A stretch of DNA of 64,000 bases from Amycolatopsis keratiniphila subsp. keratiniphila. Lineage in GTDB: Bacteria; Actinomycetota; Actinomycetes; Mycobacteriales; Pseudonocardiaceae. The translations under genes were made by a program, and so were the position numbers. The notes below the pieces were generated by a model. It ran no database searches and was not told the DNA's origin. It was given only the letters and a program-made list of their open reading frames with translations. Shown one piece after another: positions 53,151 through 61,227 of this stretch; position 1 is the first letter of the stretch; each line of letters begins with the position of its first letter. Where the stretch lies: contig NZ_LQMT02000037.1 of the NCBI RefSeq assembly GCF_001620365.2, positions 42,467 to 106,466 of the forward strand, in the 5' to 3' direction.

Positions 53151-53627
53151 ATGTGCTGGCATTGCGACAACCCCGGAAAGACCCGCGACGACTACCTCGT
53201 CGAGGAGGTCCGTCCGCTGATCCGCAAGTACGGCTGGATGGTGCAGACGGTCGAGCGCGGAATCGTCCAACCGGGCTTCGCGTACACGGTCGGGCTCACC
53301 GACGCCGGGCTTCCGGAGCTCGTCGTCACCGGCCTGAGAGAACGAAGATCCGGCCAGCTGCTGAACTATTTCGCCCAGCAGGTGGTCCGGTCGGGGCCGC
53401 CGGAGCCGGGTGAGGTGCTGCCCGCGGAGGTGGGGTGGCCGTCGTTGGAGGTCGTCCCGCTCAGTTCTCCACCGGCGCACCTGCTCACCGCCGTTCTGCT
53501 GTACGGCGAGAACTTCCGCGCCCTGCAACTGGTCTACGAGGACGAGCACGGCAATTGGCCCTGGGACAGGGAGTTCCGTGGCGGGACCGGTGGGCAGCCG
53601 GTGCTGGGGGCACGGGGCCGTGGCTGA
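53151..53627 (+). CDS. DUF4262 family protein
   Basis: 158 residues. The DUF4262 signature is seen: MCWHCDNPG at the start, then WMVQTVERGIVQPGFAYTVGL and PELVVTGLRERRSGQLLNYF. The CxxC at residues 2-5 could bind a metal or be structural. GGAGGAG precedes the ATG. It sits between the dehydrogenase operon and the GntR gene and is convergent with the latter, with a gap of four bases, so no separate terminator fits there. Not clearly part of the pathway; function unknown. Confidence 0.75.
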   Translation: MCWHCDNPGKTRDDYLVEEVRPLIRKYGWMVQTVERGIVQPGFAYTVGLTDAGLPELVVTGLRERRSGQLLNYFAQQVVRSGPPEPGEVLPAEVGWPSLEVVPLSSPPAHLLTAVLLYGENFRALQLVYEDEHGNWPWDREFRGGTGGQPVLGARGRG

Positions 53628-53631
53628 ATCC

Positions 53632-54324
53632 CTAAGGCACAGCGGGAGCTTCGCCCTCCCGCAGGCTGGTTCCCGGGGCCAGCCGTTGGACGGCGTCCTC
53701 CATATGGGCCTCCAGCAGCGAAAGCGCGGTCTCCTCGTCGCCCGCCCGCAGGGCTTCGATGATGCTTGTGTGTTCGGTGACCCGTTCTTCGACCCGCTGA
53801 TAGGTCCCCTGCAGCGCGGTGAGGCACATCCGGGTCTCGATCAACAGGGTCCGCGCCATGCGCACGAGTCGTTTGCTGCCGGAGGCGGCGATCAGCGCCT
53901 CGTGGAAACGGAGGTCCGCCCAGGAGAGCGCGGTCGGGTCGTCCTCGTCCGCGGCGGCGGCCATGGCGTGTACGGCCTCTTCGAGTTCGGTGGCGACCCG
54001 TTCCCGGTCCCCGCGCAAGGCACGCAGCATCGCGGCTCGTTCGATGGCCGAGCGTGCCGAGTAGATGTCGTAGACGTCGCCGGGTTCGAGGTCGATCACG
54101 AACAGTCCGCGGTGCCGCTCGCTGCGCAGGAGCCCTTCGGAGACGAGATGCTGCATCGCTTCACGCAGCGGTCCCCGCGAAACCTGGAACCGGGAGGCCA
54201 GGTCCGTTTCACCGAGCTGGGTGCCGGGCGGGAGGGCGCCGGTCATGATCGCGTCCCGCAACTGGCGCGCGATGATCCCGGCGGTCGATTCCCGGCTGAC
54301 CGGCTCGATATCCGGCAAGGACAT
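53632..54324 (-). CDS. GntR-family regulator (FCD/FadR subfamily)
   Basis: 230 residues. N-terminal winged helix: IIARQLRDAIMTGALPPGTQ, LGETDLASRFQVSRGPLREA and HLVSEGLLRSERHRGLFV (residues 15-75). The C-terminal FCD domain is helical with the metal-binding type residues in the ARSAIERAAML, RFHEALIAASGS and VTEHTSIIEAL segments. It is the last gene of a three-gene operon after two maleate-isomerase-like genes. Three GATTGT-YG-ACAAT palindromes in this island are its probable sites, and a pathway acid its probable ligand. Confidence 0.88.
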   Translation of the reverse strand: MSLPDIEPVSRESTAGIIARQLRDAIMTGALPPGTQLGETDLASRFQVSRGPLREAMQHLVSEGLLRSERHRGLFVIDLEPGDVYDIYSARSAIERAAMLRALRGDRERVATELEEAVHAMAAAADEDDPTALSWADLRFHEALIAASGSKRLVRMARTLLIETRMCLTALQGTYQRVEERVTEHTSIIEALRAGDEETALSLLEAHMEDAVQRLAPGTSLREGEAPAVP

Positions 54325-54327
54325 GGC

Positions 54328-55098
54328 TCAGCTGCTCCTCTGTCCGAACAGGGCACCCAAGGTGCGGACGAGCGGGGACTTCCCGGTGAGCCGCAGGCCC
54401 TCCCAGACGGTGACCTGGTTGGCGGTCAGCACCGGCTTGCGGATCCTGGTTTCGAGCGTGTTGATCTCGCCGAGCGTCCGCATGGCGGTGTCGGGGACGA
54501 GCAGGGCGTCGGCGGCCGGGTGGTCGCGGCTCACCGCGAGTTCGACGACGGCTTCCGGGCTCAGATCGCCGACCTCGGCGGCGGTGTCGATATCCGCGCT
54601 GCCCATCGAGACCACTTCGATCCCGCCCGCGCCGAGGAACTCGACGAACAGCCGGGCGACGTCGTCGGGGTAGCTGGCGGCGACCGCGACCCGCCGGACG
54701 CCGAGCGCCCGTGCGGCGTTGACGAAGGCGAAGGAGGTGCTCGACGCCGGGACACCGGCGACGGCGGCCAGCCGGTCGGCCTGGTCGCGGGCGCCTTCCC
54801 AGCCGTAGACGAAACTGCCGCTGGTGCACGCCCAGACCACCGCGTCCGGTTCGTGCTTGGCGAGCAGCGCGGCGCCGTCGGCGAGCCGGCTTTCGCTGCC
54901 GAGGTCCAGTAGCTCGGGCACGGCGTGGAGATCGGTCCCGTAGATGTGCTCGACCGGCAGTTTGATCCCGGCCATGTCCCCGCCGAGGAGCTGTTCCGCG
55001 AGCGGGTAGTCGTCTTCGGCCGCGTGATCGGGGTAGATGAACCCGATGGTGGTCGTCTCGGACGGCGGCTCGGGTGGGGCGAACGGCGTGATGGGCAC
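54328..55098 (-). CDS. Asp/Glu racemase superfamily (maleate isomerase/arylmalonate decarboxylase-like), one-Cys variant
   Basis: 256 residues. The first catalytic Cys is in VVWACTSGSFVYGW near residue 83. At the position of the second Cys the sequence reads ADALLVPDTAMRTLGEI, which has none. The end PVLTANQVTVWEGLRL is typical of the maleate isomerase/EutA branch. A missing second Cys argues against simple racemisation or isomerisation and may mark a lyase, decarboxylase or hydrolase. GTG at 55098 with GGAGG upstream. Its own operator precedes it, and it is followed by the GntR gene four bases on. Confidence 0.83.
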   Translation of the reverse strand: MPITPFAPPEPPSETTTIGFIYPDHAAEDDYPLAEQLLGGDMAGIKLPVEHIYGTDLHAVPELLDLGSESRLADGAALLAKHEPDAVVWACTSGSFVYGWEGARDQADRLAAVAGVPASSTSFAFVNAARALGVRRVAVAASYPDDVARLFVEFLGAGGIEVVSMGSADIDTAAEVGDLSPEAVVELAVSRDHPAADALLVPDTAMRTLGEINTLETRIRKPVLTANQVTVWEGLRLTGKSPLVRTLGALFGQRSS

Positions 55099-55115
55099 GG
55101 AACCTCCGGAGGGCA

Positions 55116-55129
55116 GATTGTCGACAATC
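55116..55129 (-). promoter_or_regulatory. GATTGTCGACAATC operator, site 2
   Basis: Perfect 14-bp palindrome in the 44-base gap between the two maleate-isomerase-like genes. It implies that the one-Cys gene and gntR have a promoter or a roadblock site of their own inside the operon. Confidence 0.65.
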
Positions 55130-55142
55130 GTAAGGGAAGAGG

Positions 55143-55883
55143 TCAGTCGACCTCCCGGAGCCACTTGCCGGGCCCGACGATCGGCAGGTTCATCCGCCGG
55201 AGGCAGGCCCACATCGTGAGCTGGTTCGCGGTGAGGACGGGTTTGCCGAGTGCGCTTTCGAGCGGCTCGATCAGATCGTAGGTGGGGAGGTTGGTGCAGC
55301 TGACGAAGATGGCTTCCGCGTCGGCGTGGTCGGCGGCGAGGATGCGTTCGGCGATGGTCCGGTAGCTGACCTTCCAGATACCACCGCCCAGGCCGAGGTG
55401 GTCACTCGAAACGGTGCGGACGCCGAGTTCGGCCAGGAAGTCGTGCAGCTTCCCGGTCAGGTCGCCGTCGTAGGGCGTCAGCACCGAGACCCGGTGGAGG
55501 TCGAGCTGATGCAGGACCTCCGCCAGCGCCCCGGACGTGGTGACGGCGTCCGTCGCGCCCGCGTCGCAGATCGCCTTGGTCAGAGAACGTTCGTAGTCCA
55601 CACCGTTGACGAAACTGCCGGAGGTGCACAGATAGGCGACGACTTCGGGCTCCACGTGGAGCACGTCCCTCGTGGCGGCGGCGAGATGCCTGCTGTCGCT
55701 GACGAGCTGGGCCATCTCCATGCTGACGGGCACCGGCTCGTACGGCGTGCGCGCCAGATGGAGGGAGACCTCCATGGGTACCCAGCGCCACAGCTCGCGT
55801 TCCAGGGCGAGGTCGAAGGGGGCGATCACGCCGATACCGCGCTGCGCCAACGGGCCTTCGAACTCCAGTAAGTCGAAATCCAA
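55143..55883 (-). CDS. Maleate isomerase-like protein, two-Cys variant
   Basis: 246 residues. Both catalytic cysteines are present: VVAYLCTSGSFVNGVDYERS near residue 86 and AIFVSCTNLPTYDLIEPL near residue 191. GKPVLTANQLTMWACLRRM closes the fold. This is the standard maleate cis-trans isomerase layout, though the substrate may be a related cis-dicarboxylate or its amide. A TTG start at 55883 is read, with CGGAGG seven bases upstream and no better in-frame ATG. Divergent from the D-2-hydroxyacid dehydrogenase gene. Confidence 0.83.
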   Translation of the reverse strand: MDFDLLEFEGPLAQRGIGVIAPFDLALERELWRWVPMEVSLHLARTPYEPVPVSMEMAQLVSDSRHLAAATRDVLHVEPEVVAYLCTSGSFVNGVDYERSLTKAICDAGATDAVTTSGALAEVLHQLDLHRVSVLTPYDGDLTGKLHDFLAELGVRTVSSDHLGLGGGIWKVSYRTIAERILAADHADAEAIFVSCTNLPTYDLIEPLESALGKPVLTANQLTMWACLRRMNLPIVGPGKWLREVD

Positions 55884-55943
55884 GTCTCAGCCTCCGGAAA
55901 GCTTCTGCTGTCACAGGTCCGGTGCTCCGGGGGTCGGTCCTCG

Positions 55944-55977
55944 GATTGTTGACAATCATACGAGCCACTTTTACGGT
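55944..55977 (+). promoter_or_regulatory. GATTGTTGACAATC operator (site 3) over a leaderless promoter
   Basis: The palindrome (55944-55957) contains TTGACA (55949-55954). A 17-bp spacer leads to TACGGT (55972-55977), and the predicted start point falls at the GTG of the D-2-hydroxyacid dehydrogenase (55984). A GntR dimer bound here would block the -35 hexamer, and could also act on the divergent maleate isomerase-like gene. Confidence 0.65.
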
Positions 55978-55983
55978 GTCAAC

Positions 55984-56973
55984 GTGATCGCCTCGGAGAC
56001 CCCTGTGCTGGCGGTGCTCTGCGGAGACACGCGCCCACCGGACATGCGCGCTATCGAAGCCGAAGCGGTGGTTCGTTACACCGACGCGGCCGGGTTGGCC
56101 GACGCGTTATCCGGCGCCGACGCGTTCTTCGTCTACGACTTCCTGTCCACCGCCGTCCCGGCCGCCTGGCATGCGGCCGACCGGCTGCGCTGGCTGCACA
56201 TCGCCAGCGCGGGCGTCGACCCGGTGCTCTTCCCTGGGTTGCAGGAGAGCGACGTCGTGCTCACCAACTCGCGTGGGGTGTTCGACGGGGCGATAGCCGA
56301 GTACGTGCTCGGCGTCGTTCTCACGTTCGCCAAGGATTTCGCCCGGTCGTGGGATCTGCAGAAGCAGCGGCGATGGAAGCACCGCGAGAGTGAACGGATC
56401 GCCGGCCGGCGGGTGCTGGTGGTCGGCACCGGGCCGATCGGCCGGTCGATCGCGCGGATGCTGCGGGCGGCCGGGATGTCGGTGGCGGGTGTCGGACGCC
56501 GTCCCCGTGCGGACGATCCCGACTTCGGTGACGTATACGCCTCTTCGGAGCTGTCTCGGCATCTTCCCGGAGCGGACTACGTCGTCGCGGTCGCGCCACT
56601 GACCGAGCAGACCAAGGGCATGTTCGACGCCGAAGCCTTCGCCGCGATGAAACCCGGCTCGCGGTTCGTCAACGTCGGCCGTGGCGAACTGGTCGTCACG
56701 TCGGACCTGATCGGCGCGCTGCGGAACGGGCCGCTCGGCGGCGCGGCGCTCGACGTCTTCGACACCGAACCCCTGCCCGCCGAAAGTCCTTTGTGGACTA
56801 TGGAGAACGTGCTGATCTCGCCGCATATGTCGGGCGACTTCGTCGGCTGGCGTAATACTCTGGTAGAGGTGTTCGCGGACAACTTCCGTCGCTGGCGCGC
56901 GGGGGAGCCACTGCGCAACGTCGTGGACAAGCGGCTCGGATACGTGCCGTCGGAGACGCTTCGCCAAGGTTAG
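55984..56973 (+). CDS. D-isomer-specific 2-hydroxyacid dehydrogenase
   Basis: 329 residues. The NAD-binding motif is VLVVGTGPIGRSIARMLRAAG near residue 140. The catalytic triad is Arg in FVNVGRGELVVTSD, Glu in DVFDTEPLPAESP and His in LISPHMSGDFVGW. It interconverts a 2-keto acid and a D-2-hydroxy acid with NAD(P)H. A GTG at 55984 is chosen; no ribosome site is seen, consistent with the leaderless promoter. The amidase gene follows after eight bases. Confidence 0.87.
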   Translation: MIASETPVLAVLCGDTRPPDMRAIEAEAVVRYTDAAGLADALSGADAFFVYDFLSTAVPAAWHAADRLRWLHIASAGVDPVLFPGLQESDVVLTNSRGVFDGAIAEYVLGVVLTFAKDFARSWDLQKQRRWKHRESERIAGRRVLVVGTGPIGRSIARMLRAAGMSVAGVGRRPRADDPDFGDVYASSELSRHLPGADYVVAVAPLTEQTKGMFDAEAFAAMKPGSRFVNVGRGELVVTSDLIGALRNGPLGGAALDVFDTEPLPAESPLWTMENVLISPHMSGDFVGWRNTLVEVFADNFRRWRAGEPLRNVVDKRLGYVPSETLRQG

Positions 56974-56981
56974 GGGCCGGA

Positions 56982-58358
56982 TTGAACGACACCAAGTTGA
57001 CCGCGAGCGAGCTCGTCGCCGCGTATGCCACCGGAGAACTGTCGCCGGTCGAGGCCACCCAGAACGCGTTGCGTGCCATCGAGGAACGCGACGGCGAGAC
57101 CAACGCCTTCTGCCTGGTCGACGCCGATGGCGCACTCGAGCAGGCGAAAGCGTCCGAGATTCGGTGGCGGGACGGTAATCCGATCGGCTGGCTCGACGGT
57201 GTCCCGGCCTCGATCAAGGACATGTTCCTGACGCAGGGCTGGCCGACGCTGCGCGGTTCCCGGTGCATCGACCCCGACCAGCCCTGGGACGTCGACAGTC
57301 CGGTCACCGCGCGACTGCGCGAGAACGGCTTGGTGCTGCTGGGAAAGACCACGACGCCGGAGCTGGCGTGGAAGGGCGTCACAGACAACACGCTGACCGG
57401 GATCACCCGCAACCCGGTCGACCCGTCGACGACGGCGGGCGGCTCCAGTGGAGGCAGCGCCGCGGCCGTCGCGGCGGGGATGGGCGAGCTCTCCGTCGGC
57501 ACCGACGGTGGCGGCTCGATCCGGATTCCGGCTTCGTTCTGCGGAATCGTCGGTCTCAAACCGACACACGGCCGGATCCCGCTGTTCCCGGCGAGCCCGT
57601 TCGGGCCGCTTTCGCACGCCGGCCCGATGGCGCGTTCGGTGGACGACACGGCGCTGCTCCTCGACGTTTTGGCGATGCCCGACTACCGCGACCCGGCCGC
57701 GCTCGCCCCGCCGGTCTCGACCTACCGCGAGGCCGTCCGGCGGGACGTGCGCGGACTGATCGCCGCTTACTCGCCGACACTCGGCTATGTCGACGTCGAC
57801 CCGGAGGTCGCGGAGATCGTCAAGTCGGCGGTCCAGTCGCTCGGGGACGCGGGCCTGCACATCGAAGAGGCCGATCCCGGTTTCGCGGATCCCAAGCCCG
57901 CCTTCGACATCCTGTGGTCGACAGGGGCGGCCAAGTGGCTGGACACCTTCCCCGCCGGGTCGGAGACCAAGGTCGATCCCGGGCTGCGGAAGGTCTGGGA
58001 GCTCGGCAAGACCTTCTCGGCGAGCGACTACCTCGGCGCCAACGCCGAGCGGGCCGCGCTGGGCATCCTGATGGGCGAGTTCCACACGCGCTACGACGTG
58101 CTGATCACGCCGACCCTGCCGATCCCCGCCTTCGAAGCCGGGCACGAGGTGCCGCCGGGCAGCGGGCTGAGCGGCTGGCCGGACTGGACGCCGTTCACCT
58201 ACCCGTTCAACATGACCCAGCAGCCCGCCATCAGCGTGCCGGCGGGCCGCACCTCCAGTGGCCTCCCGGTCGGTCTGCAGATCGTCGGCCCGCGGCACTC
58301 CGACGACCTGGTGCTCGCGGTCGCGAAGCTCCTCGAGGAGGTCCGCCCCTGGCCGTGA
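56982..58358 (+). CDS. Amidase-signature-family amidase
   Basis: 458 residues. The Ser-cisSer-Lys triad is clear: Lys in PASIKDMFLTQG, cis-Ser in STTAGGSSGGSAAAVAAGMG and nucleophile Ser in VGTDGGGSIRIPASFCGIVG. It hydrolyses a carboxylic amide, releasing ammonia. A TTG start at 56982 is read, with AGGGG five bases upstream; no ATG is available before the conserved region. It is the second gene of the operon with the D-2-hydroxyacid dehydrogenase. In the island it would provide the nitrogen-releasing entry or intermediate step. Confidence 0.88.
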   Translation: MNDTKLTASELVAAYATGELSPVEATQNALRAIEERDGETNAFCLVDADGALEQAKASEIRWRDGNPIGWLDGVPASIKDMFLTQGWPTLRGSRCIDPDQPWDVDSPVTARLRENGLVLLGKTTTPELAWKGVTDNTLTGITRNPVDPSTTAGGSSGGSAAAVAAGMGELSVGTDGGGSIRIPASFCGIVGLKPTHGRIPLFPASPFGPLSHAGPMARSVDDTALLLDVLAMPDYRDPAALAPPVSTYREAVRRDVRGLIAAYSPTLGYVDVDPEVAEIVKSAVQSLGDAGLHIEEADPGFADPKPAFDILWSTGAAKWLDTFPAGSETKVDPGLRKVWELGKTFSASDYLGANAERAALGILMGEFHTRYDVLITPTLPIPAFEAGHEVPPGSGLSGWPDWTPFTYPFNMTQQPAISVPAGRTSSGLPVGLQIVGPRHSDDLVLAVAKLLEEVRPWP

Positions 58359-58361
58359 CCT

Positions 58362-58399
58362 GCGAAAAGGGAGCAAGGGACCTTTGCTACCACTTTCGC
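58362..58399. terminator. Nested hairpin between amidase and MFS genes
   Basis: An inner 8-bp stem (AGCAAGGG with CCTTTGCT, one wobble, single A loop) is enclosed by GCGAAA/TTTCGC. It starts three bases after the amidase stop and ends ten bases from the convergent MFS stop. Confidence 0.6.
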
Positions 58400-58409
58400 G
58401 GGCGGGTGC

Positions 58410-59630
58410 TCAGGGCTGGGCGGCGTGGGTCTTCCGGACCAGTCCGCGCACCTGGCCGCTGCACAGGGCGAGACAGGTGGCGGCCACGACCAGGGCGGCG
58501 CACGCGAGCAGGGTCGTGCTGACCCCGAAGTGGTGCGCGGCGGGTCCGGCCGCCATCTGGCCGAGCGGCAGGGCGATGAAGGAACCGAGCATGTCGTAGG
58601 AGTAGACGCGCGCGAGTTTGTCCTCGGGCACGTTCTCCTGCAGCGACACGTCCCACGCGACCACGAACTGCTCGATCGCCAGGCCGGAGACGAACATGGC
58701 CGCGAGCAGCAGCGGGAGCAAGGGCGCCTGGCCGAGAAGGATCAGCGGAGGCGCTTCGAAGAGGATCACCGCGACACCGACGAACAGCGCGCGCCGCGGC
58801 TGCCATCGGGCCACGAGGATCCCGCCGACGAGCGAGCCGATCGTCTGCGCGGCGAGCGCGAAACCCCAGCCGGAGCGTCCGAAGGTGCTGTCGGCGACGA
58901 CGGGACCGAGCACCGCGATCCCGCCGGCGATGACGGCGTTCACCACCATGAACTGCACGACCACGACCCACACCCAGGTGCGTGACCGGAATTCGCGCCA
59001 GCCTTCGGCGAGTTCCGCCAGCGGACGGCTGCCGGGGACGCGTTCCCGGCGGTTGAGGCGGATGCACCGGTACGACAGAGCCGAACCCAGGAACAGGAGC
59101 GCGTTCCCGGCGAGCGCCCAGCCGGGGCCGACCGCGGTGACCAGGATGCCGCCGAGTCCGGCACCGGCGATCCGGCCGGAGTTCGACAGCAGCCTGGCCA
59201 GCGCGTTCGCCTGCGCGAGCTGGGTGGCGGGCACCGTCAGCGGGGTGAGCGACGCCGACGCGGGGGCCGAGATCGCGGCCACCGCGCCGTTGACCACGCT
59301 CAGGGCGACCAATAGCGGGATCGACGCGAATCCACAAAGGACACTCGCGGCGATGACGGCCTGGGTCAGCGTGGCGGCGACTTCGGTGCCTTGCAGGATC
59401 ACCGAGCGCGGCAGCCGGTCCGCGAGCACCCCGCCGAACAGCAACAGCACCACGCTCGCCACTGAGCGGGCGCCGACGACGATGCCGATGTCGACGGCGG
59501 AACCGGTCAGGTCGATCACGGCGAACGCGAGCGCGAGCGGGGCGACGGCGTTGCCGAACTCCCCGAACGTGCGGCCGGCGATCAGCCAGCGGAAGTTGTG
59601 GTGGCGCAGTGGTTCCCGCAGGGAGGTCAC
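58410..59630 (-). CDS. MFS transporter (12-helix, EntS/MFS_3-like)
   Basis: 406 residues with 12 helices. FRWLIAGRTFGEFGNAVAPLA opens the first helix and GGVLADRLPRSVILQGTEV is the loop 2-3 motif A. The second half repeats the pattern (LVGGILVARWQPRRALFVG). The GTG start overlaps the stop of the ArsR gene (GTGA). Efflux of a small molecule controlled by the ArsR protein is the likely role. It borders the catabolic island but carries a different operator. Confidence 0.84.
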   Translation of the reverse strand: MTSLREPLRHHNFRWLIAGRTFGEFGNAVAPLALAFAVIDLTGSAVDIGIVVGARSVASVVLLLFGGVLADRLPRSVILQGTEVAATLTQAVIAASVLCGFASIPLLVALSVVNGAVAAISAPASASLTPLTVPATQLAQANALARLLSNSGRIAGAGLGGILVTAVGPGWALAGNALLFLGSALSYRCIRLNRRERVPGSRPLAELAEGWREFRSRTWVWVVVVQFMVVNAVIAGGIAVLGPVVADSTFGRSGWGFALAAQTIGSLVGGILVARWQPRRALFVGVAVILFEAPPLILLGQAPLLPLLLAAMFVSGLAIEQFVVAWDVSLQENVPEDKLARVYSYDMLGSFIALPLGQMAAGPAAHHFGVSTTLLACAALVVAATCLALCSGQVRGLVRKTHAAQP

Positions 59631-60145
59631 GGTCGCCTCATCTCGAACATCGCCACCGTCGCGCTGACCGGGATCGTGCCCCGGGTGCGGGGTGGTTTCG
59701 CGGCCGAGTGCAGCAGAGCGCTCAGTTCGCGAGCGTGTTCGAGCGCCTTCTCCCAGGTCTCGCGGTCGACCCACATCTCCGCGTCGTTGATCGAGCCGCG
59801 TTCATCCGGCAAGCGGAATTCGCTGCGGCGCTTGAGTTCTTCGACCATCGCCGCGATGAGAAGCTGCTCCTCGTCCGGATTCTTCGAGGTGAACCGCATC
59901 CCGGACTCCGGATCGTGTCGGTAGCGTTTCGCCAGCCCGCCCCGGATCCGGACCTCCTCGGCGACGTCGAGCAGCCCGGCCTCGTGCAGCCGTCGCACGT
60001 GATAGCTGACATTCGCTTGTGTCTCACCGAGTTCGCGCGCGGCTTCGGCCGCGCTCATCGCGACACCGGTCAAAAGCGACAGAATGCGCAGCCGCAGGGG
60101 ATGGGCGAGGACGCGAAGCCCATCGAGGCTGGGGGACTCGGACAT
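59627..60145 (-). CDS. ArsR-family (HTH_20) regulator
   Basis: 172 residues. Winged helix at residues 8-75: GLRVLAHPLRLRILSLLTGV, ARELGETQANVSYHVRRLHE and AGLLDVAEEVRIRGG. No metal-ligand cysteines are present, so a small organic ligand is likely. The C-terminal half is helical (EEQLLIAAMVEELKRRSEF). ATG at 60145 is taken; an upstream ATG at 60202 would include the operator-like dyad. First gene of an operon with the MFS exporter. Confidence 0.83.
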   Translation of the reverse strand: MSESPSLDGLRVLAHPLRLRILSLLTGVAMSAAEAARELGETQANVSYHVRRLHEAGLLDVAEEVRIRGGLAKRYRHDPESGMRFTSKNPDEEQLLIAAMVEELKRRSEFRLPDERGSINDAEMWVDRETWEKALEHARELSALLHSAAKPPRTRGTIPVSATVAMFEMRRP

Positions 60146-60178
60146 GTCACGAGTATCGGCTGCCGGGACGGCAACCGT

Positions 60179-60192
60179 CAAATAGTCATTTG
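60179..60192. promoter_or_regulatory. Operator candidate CAAAT-AGTC-ATTTG
   Basis: AT-rich 5-bp inverted repeat with a four-base centre, between the ArsR gene and the divergent aldo-keto reductase gene (60253). It lies 34 bases from the ArsR start. ArsR autoregulation is the likely use. Confidence 0.45.
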
Positions 60193-60252
60193 GGGGTTTC
60201 ATTGGCCGGGAGAACCGGTGCGGTGATCGGATGTCTGTGCTCTGCTGGAGTC

Positions 60253-61227
60253 ATGCGTACGACGACATTGGGCAGGAGCGGTCTCGAGGTGTCGAGGATC
60301 GCCTTCGGCACCTGGCAGCTCGGCGGGGACTGGGGTTCGTTCGACGAGGACACGGCGATCGCCGCGATCCACCACGCCCGCGAACTCGGGGTCAACCTCT
60401 TCGACACCGCGCAGGCCTACGGTTTCGGGAAGTCCGAAGCCATGCTGGGGAAGGCGCTGCGCGAGGAACTCAAGCGCGACCGCGACGATCTCGTCATCGC
60501 CACCAAGGGCGGCATCAAGCCGCGCTCCGAACGGCCACGCGACTCCCGGCGCGAGTGGCTGACGCAGGGCGTCGAGGACAGTCTTCGTTTCCTCGACGTC
60601 GACCACATCGACCTCTACCAGATCCACTGGCCCGACTCCGACGCCCCGGCCGAGGAAACGGCGGGGATCCTGCAGGAGTTCGTCGACGCCGGGAAGATCC
60701 GGCACGTCGGTGTCTCGAACTACGACGCCGCCGGGCTGGCCGCCTTCGACAAGACCCGTCCGGTGGAAACCTTGCAGCCGCCGTATCACCTGTTCCGCCG
60801 CGACATCGAGACCGACCCTCTGCCGTACGCGCGCGAGAACGACATCGGTGTACTCGTGTACAGCCCGCTCGGCAGCGGCTTGCTGACCGGAGCCTTCACA
60901 CCCGAGACGACGTTCGAGAAGACCGACTGGCGGTCCCGATCGTCGGCGTTCACCGGAGACACCTTCCTGCGCAACCTCGCCGTGGTCGACAGGCTCAAGG
61001 AATTCGCCGCGGACAAGGGGATCTCGGTCAGCCAGCTCGCGATCGCGTGGACGCTCGCCCAGCACGGGGTACACGTCGCGATCGTGGGCGCGCGCAAGGC
61101 GGCCAACATCGAGGCCAGCCTCGCCGCCGCCGACATCGACCTGTCCGGGGACGAGCTCGCGGAGATCGATCGCCTCACCGCCGATGCCGTTCCCGTTTCG
61201 GGAGCGAGCCCCGAAGGCGTCGCCTAG
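60253..61227 (+). CDS. Aldo/keto reductase
   Basis: 324 residues, TIM-barrel NADPH-dependent reductase. The catalytic tetrad is Asp and Tyr in NLFDTAQAYGFGKSEAML, Lys in VIATKGGIKP and His in LYQIHWPDSDAP. The C-terminal cofactor segment AIVGARKAANIEASLAAADI is typical. The ATG follows CTGGAGTC. Divergent from the ArsR-MFS operon and convergent with pqqB, whose stop overlaps by four bases. Substrate unknown. Confidence 0.9.
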   Translation: MRTTTLGRSGLEVSRIAFGTWQLGGDWGSFDEDTAIAAIHHARELGVNLFDTAQAYGFGKSEAMLGKALREELKRDRDDLVIATKGGIKPRSERPRDSRREWLTQGVEDSLRFLDVDHIDLYQIHWPDSDAPAEETAGILQEFVDAGKIRHVGVSNYDAAGLAAFDKTRPVETLQPPYHLFRRDIETDPLPYARENDIGVLVYSPLGSGLLTGAFTPETTFEKTDWRSRSSAFTGDTFLRNLAVVDRLKEFAADKGISVSQLAIAWTLAQHGVHVAIVGARKAANIEASLAAADIDLSGDELAEIDRLTADAVPVSGASPEGVA

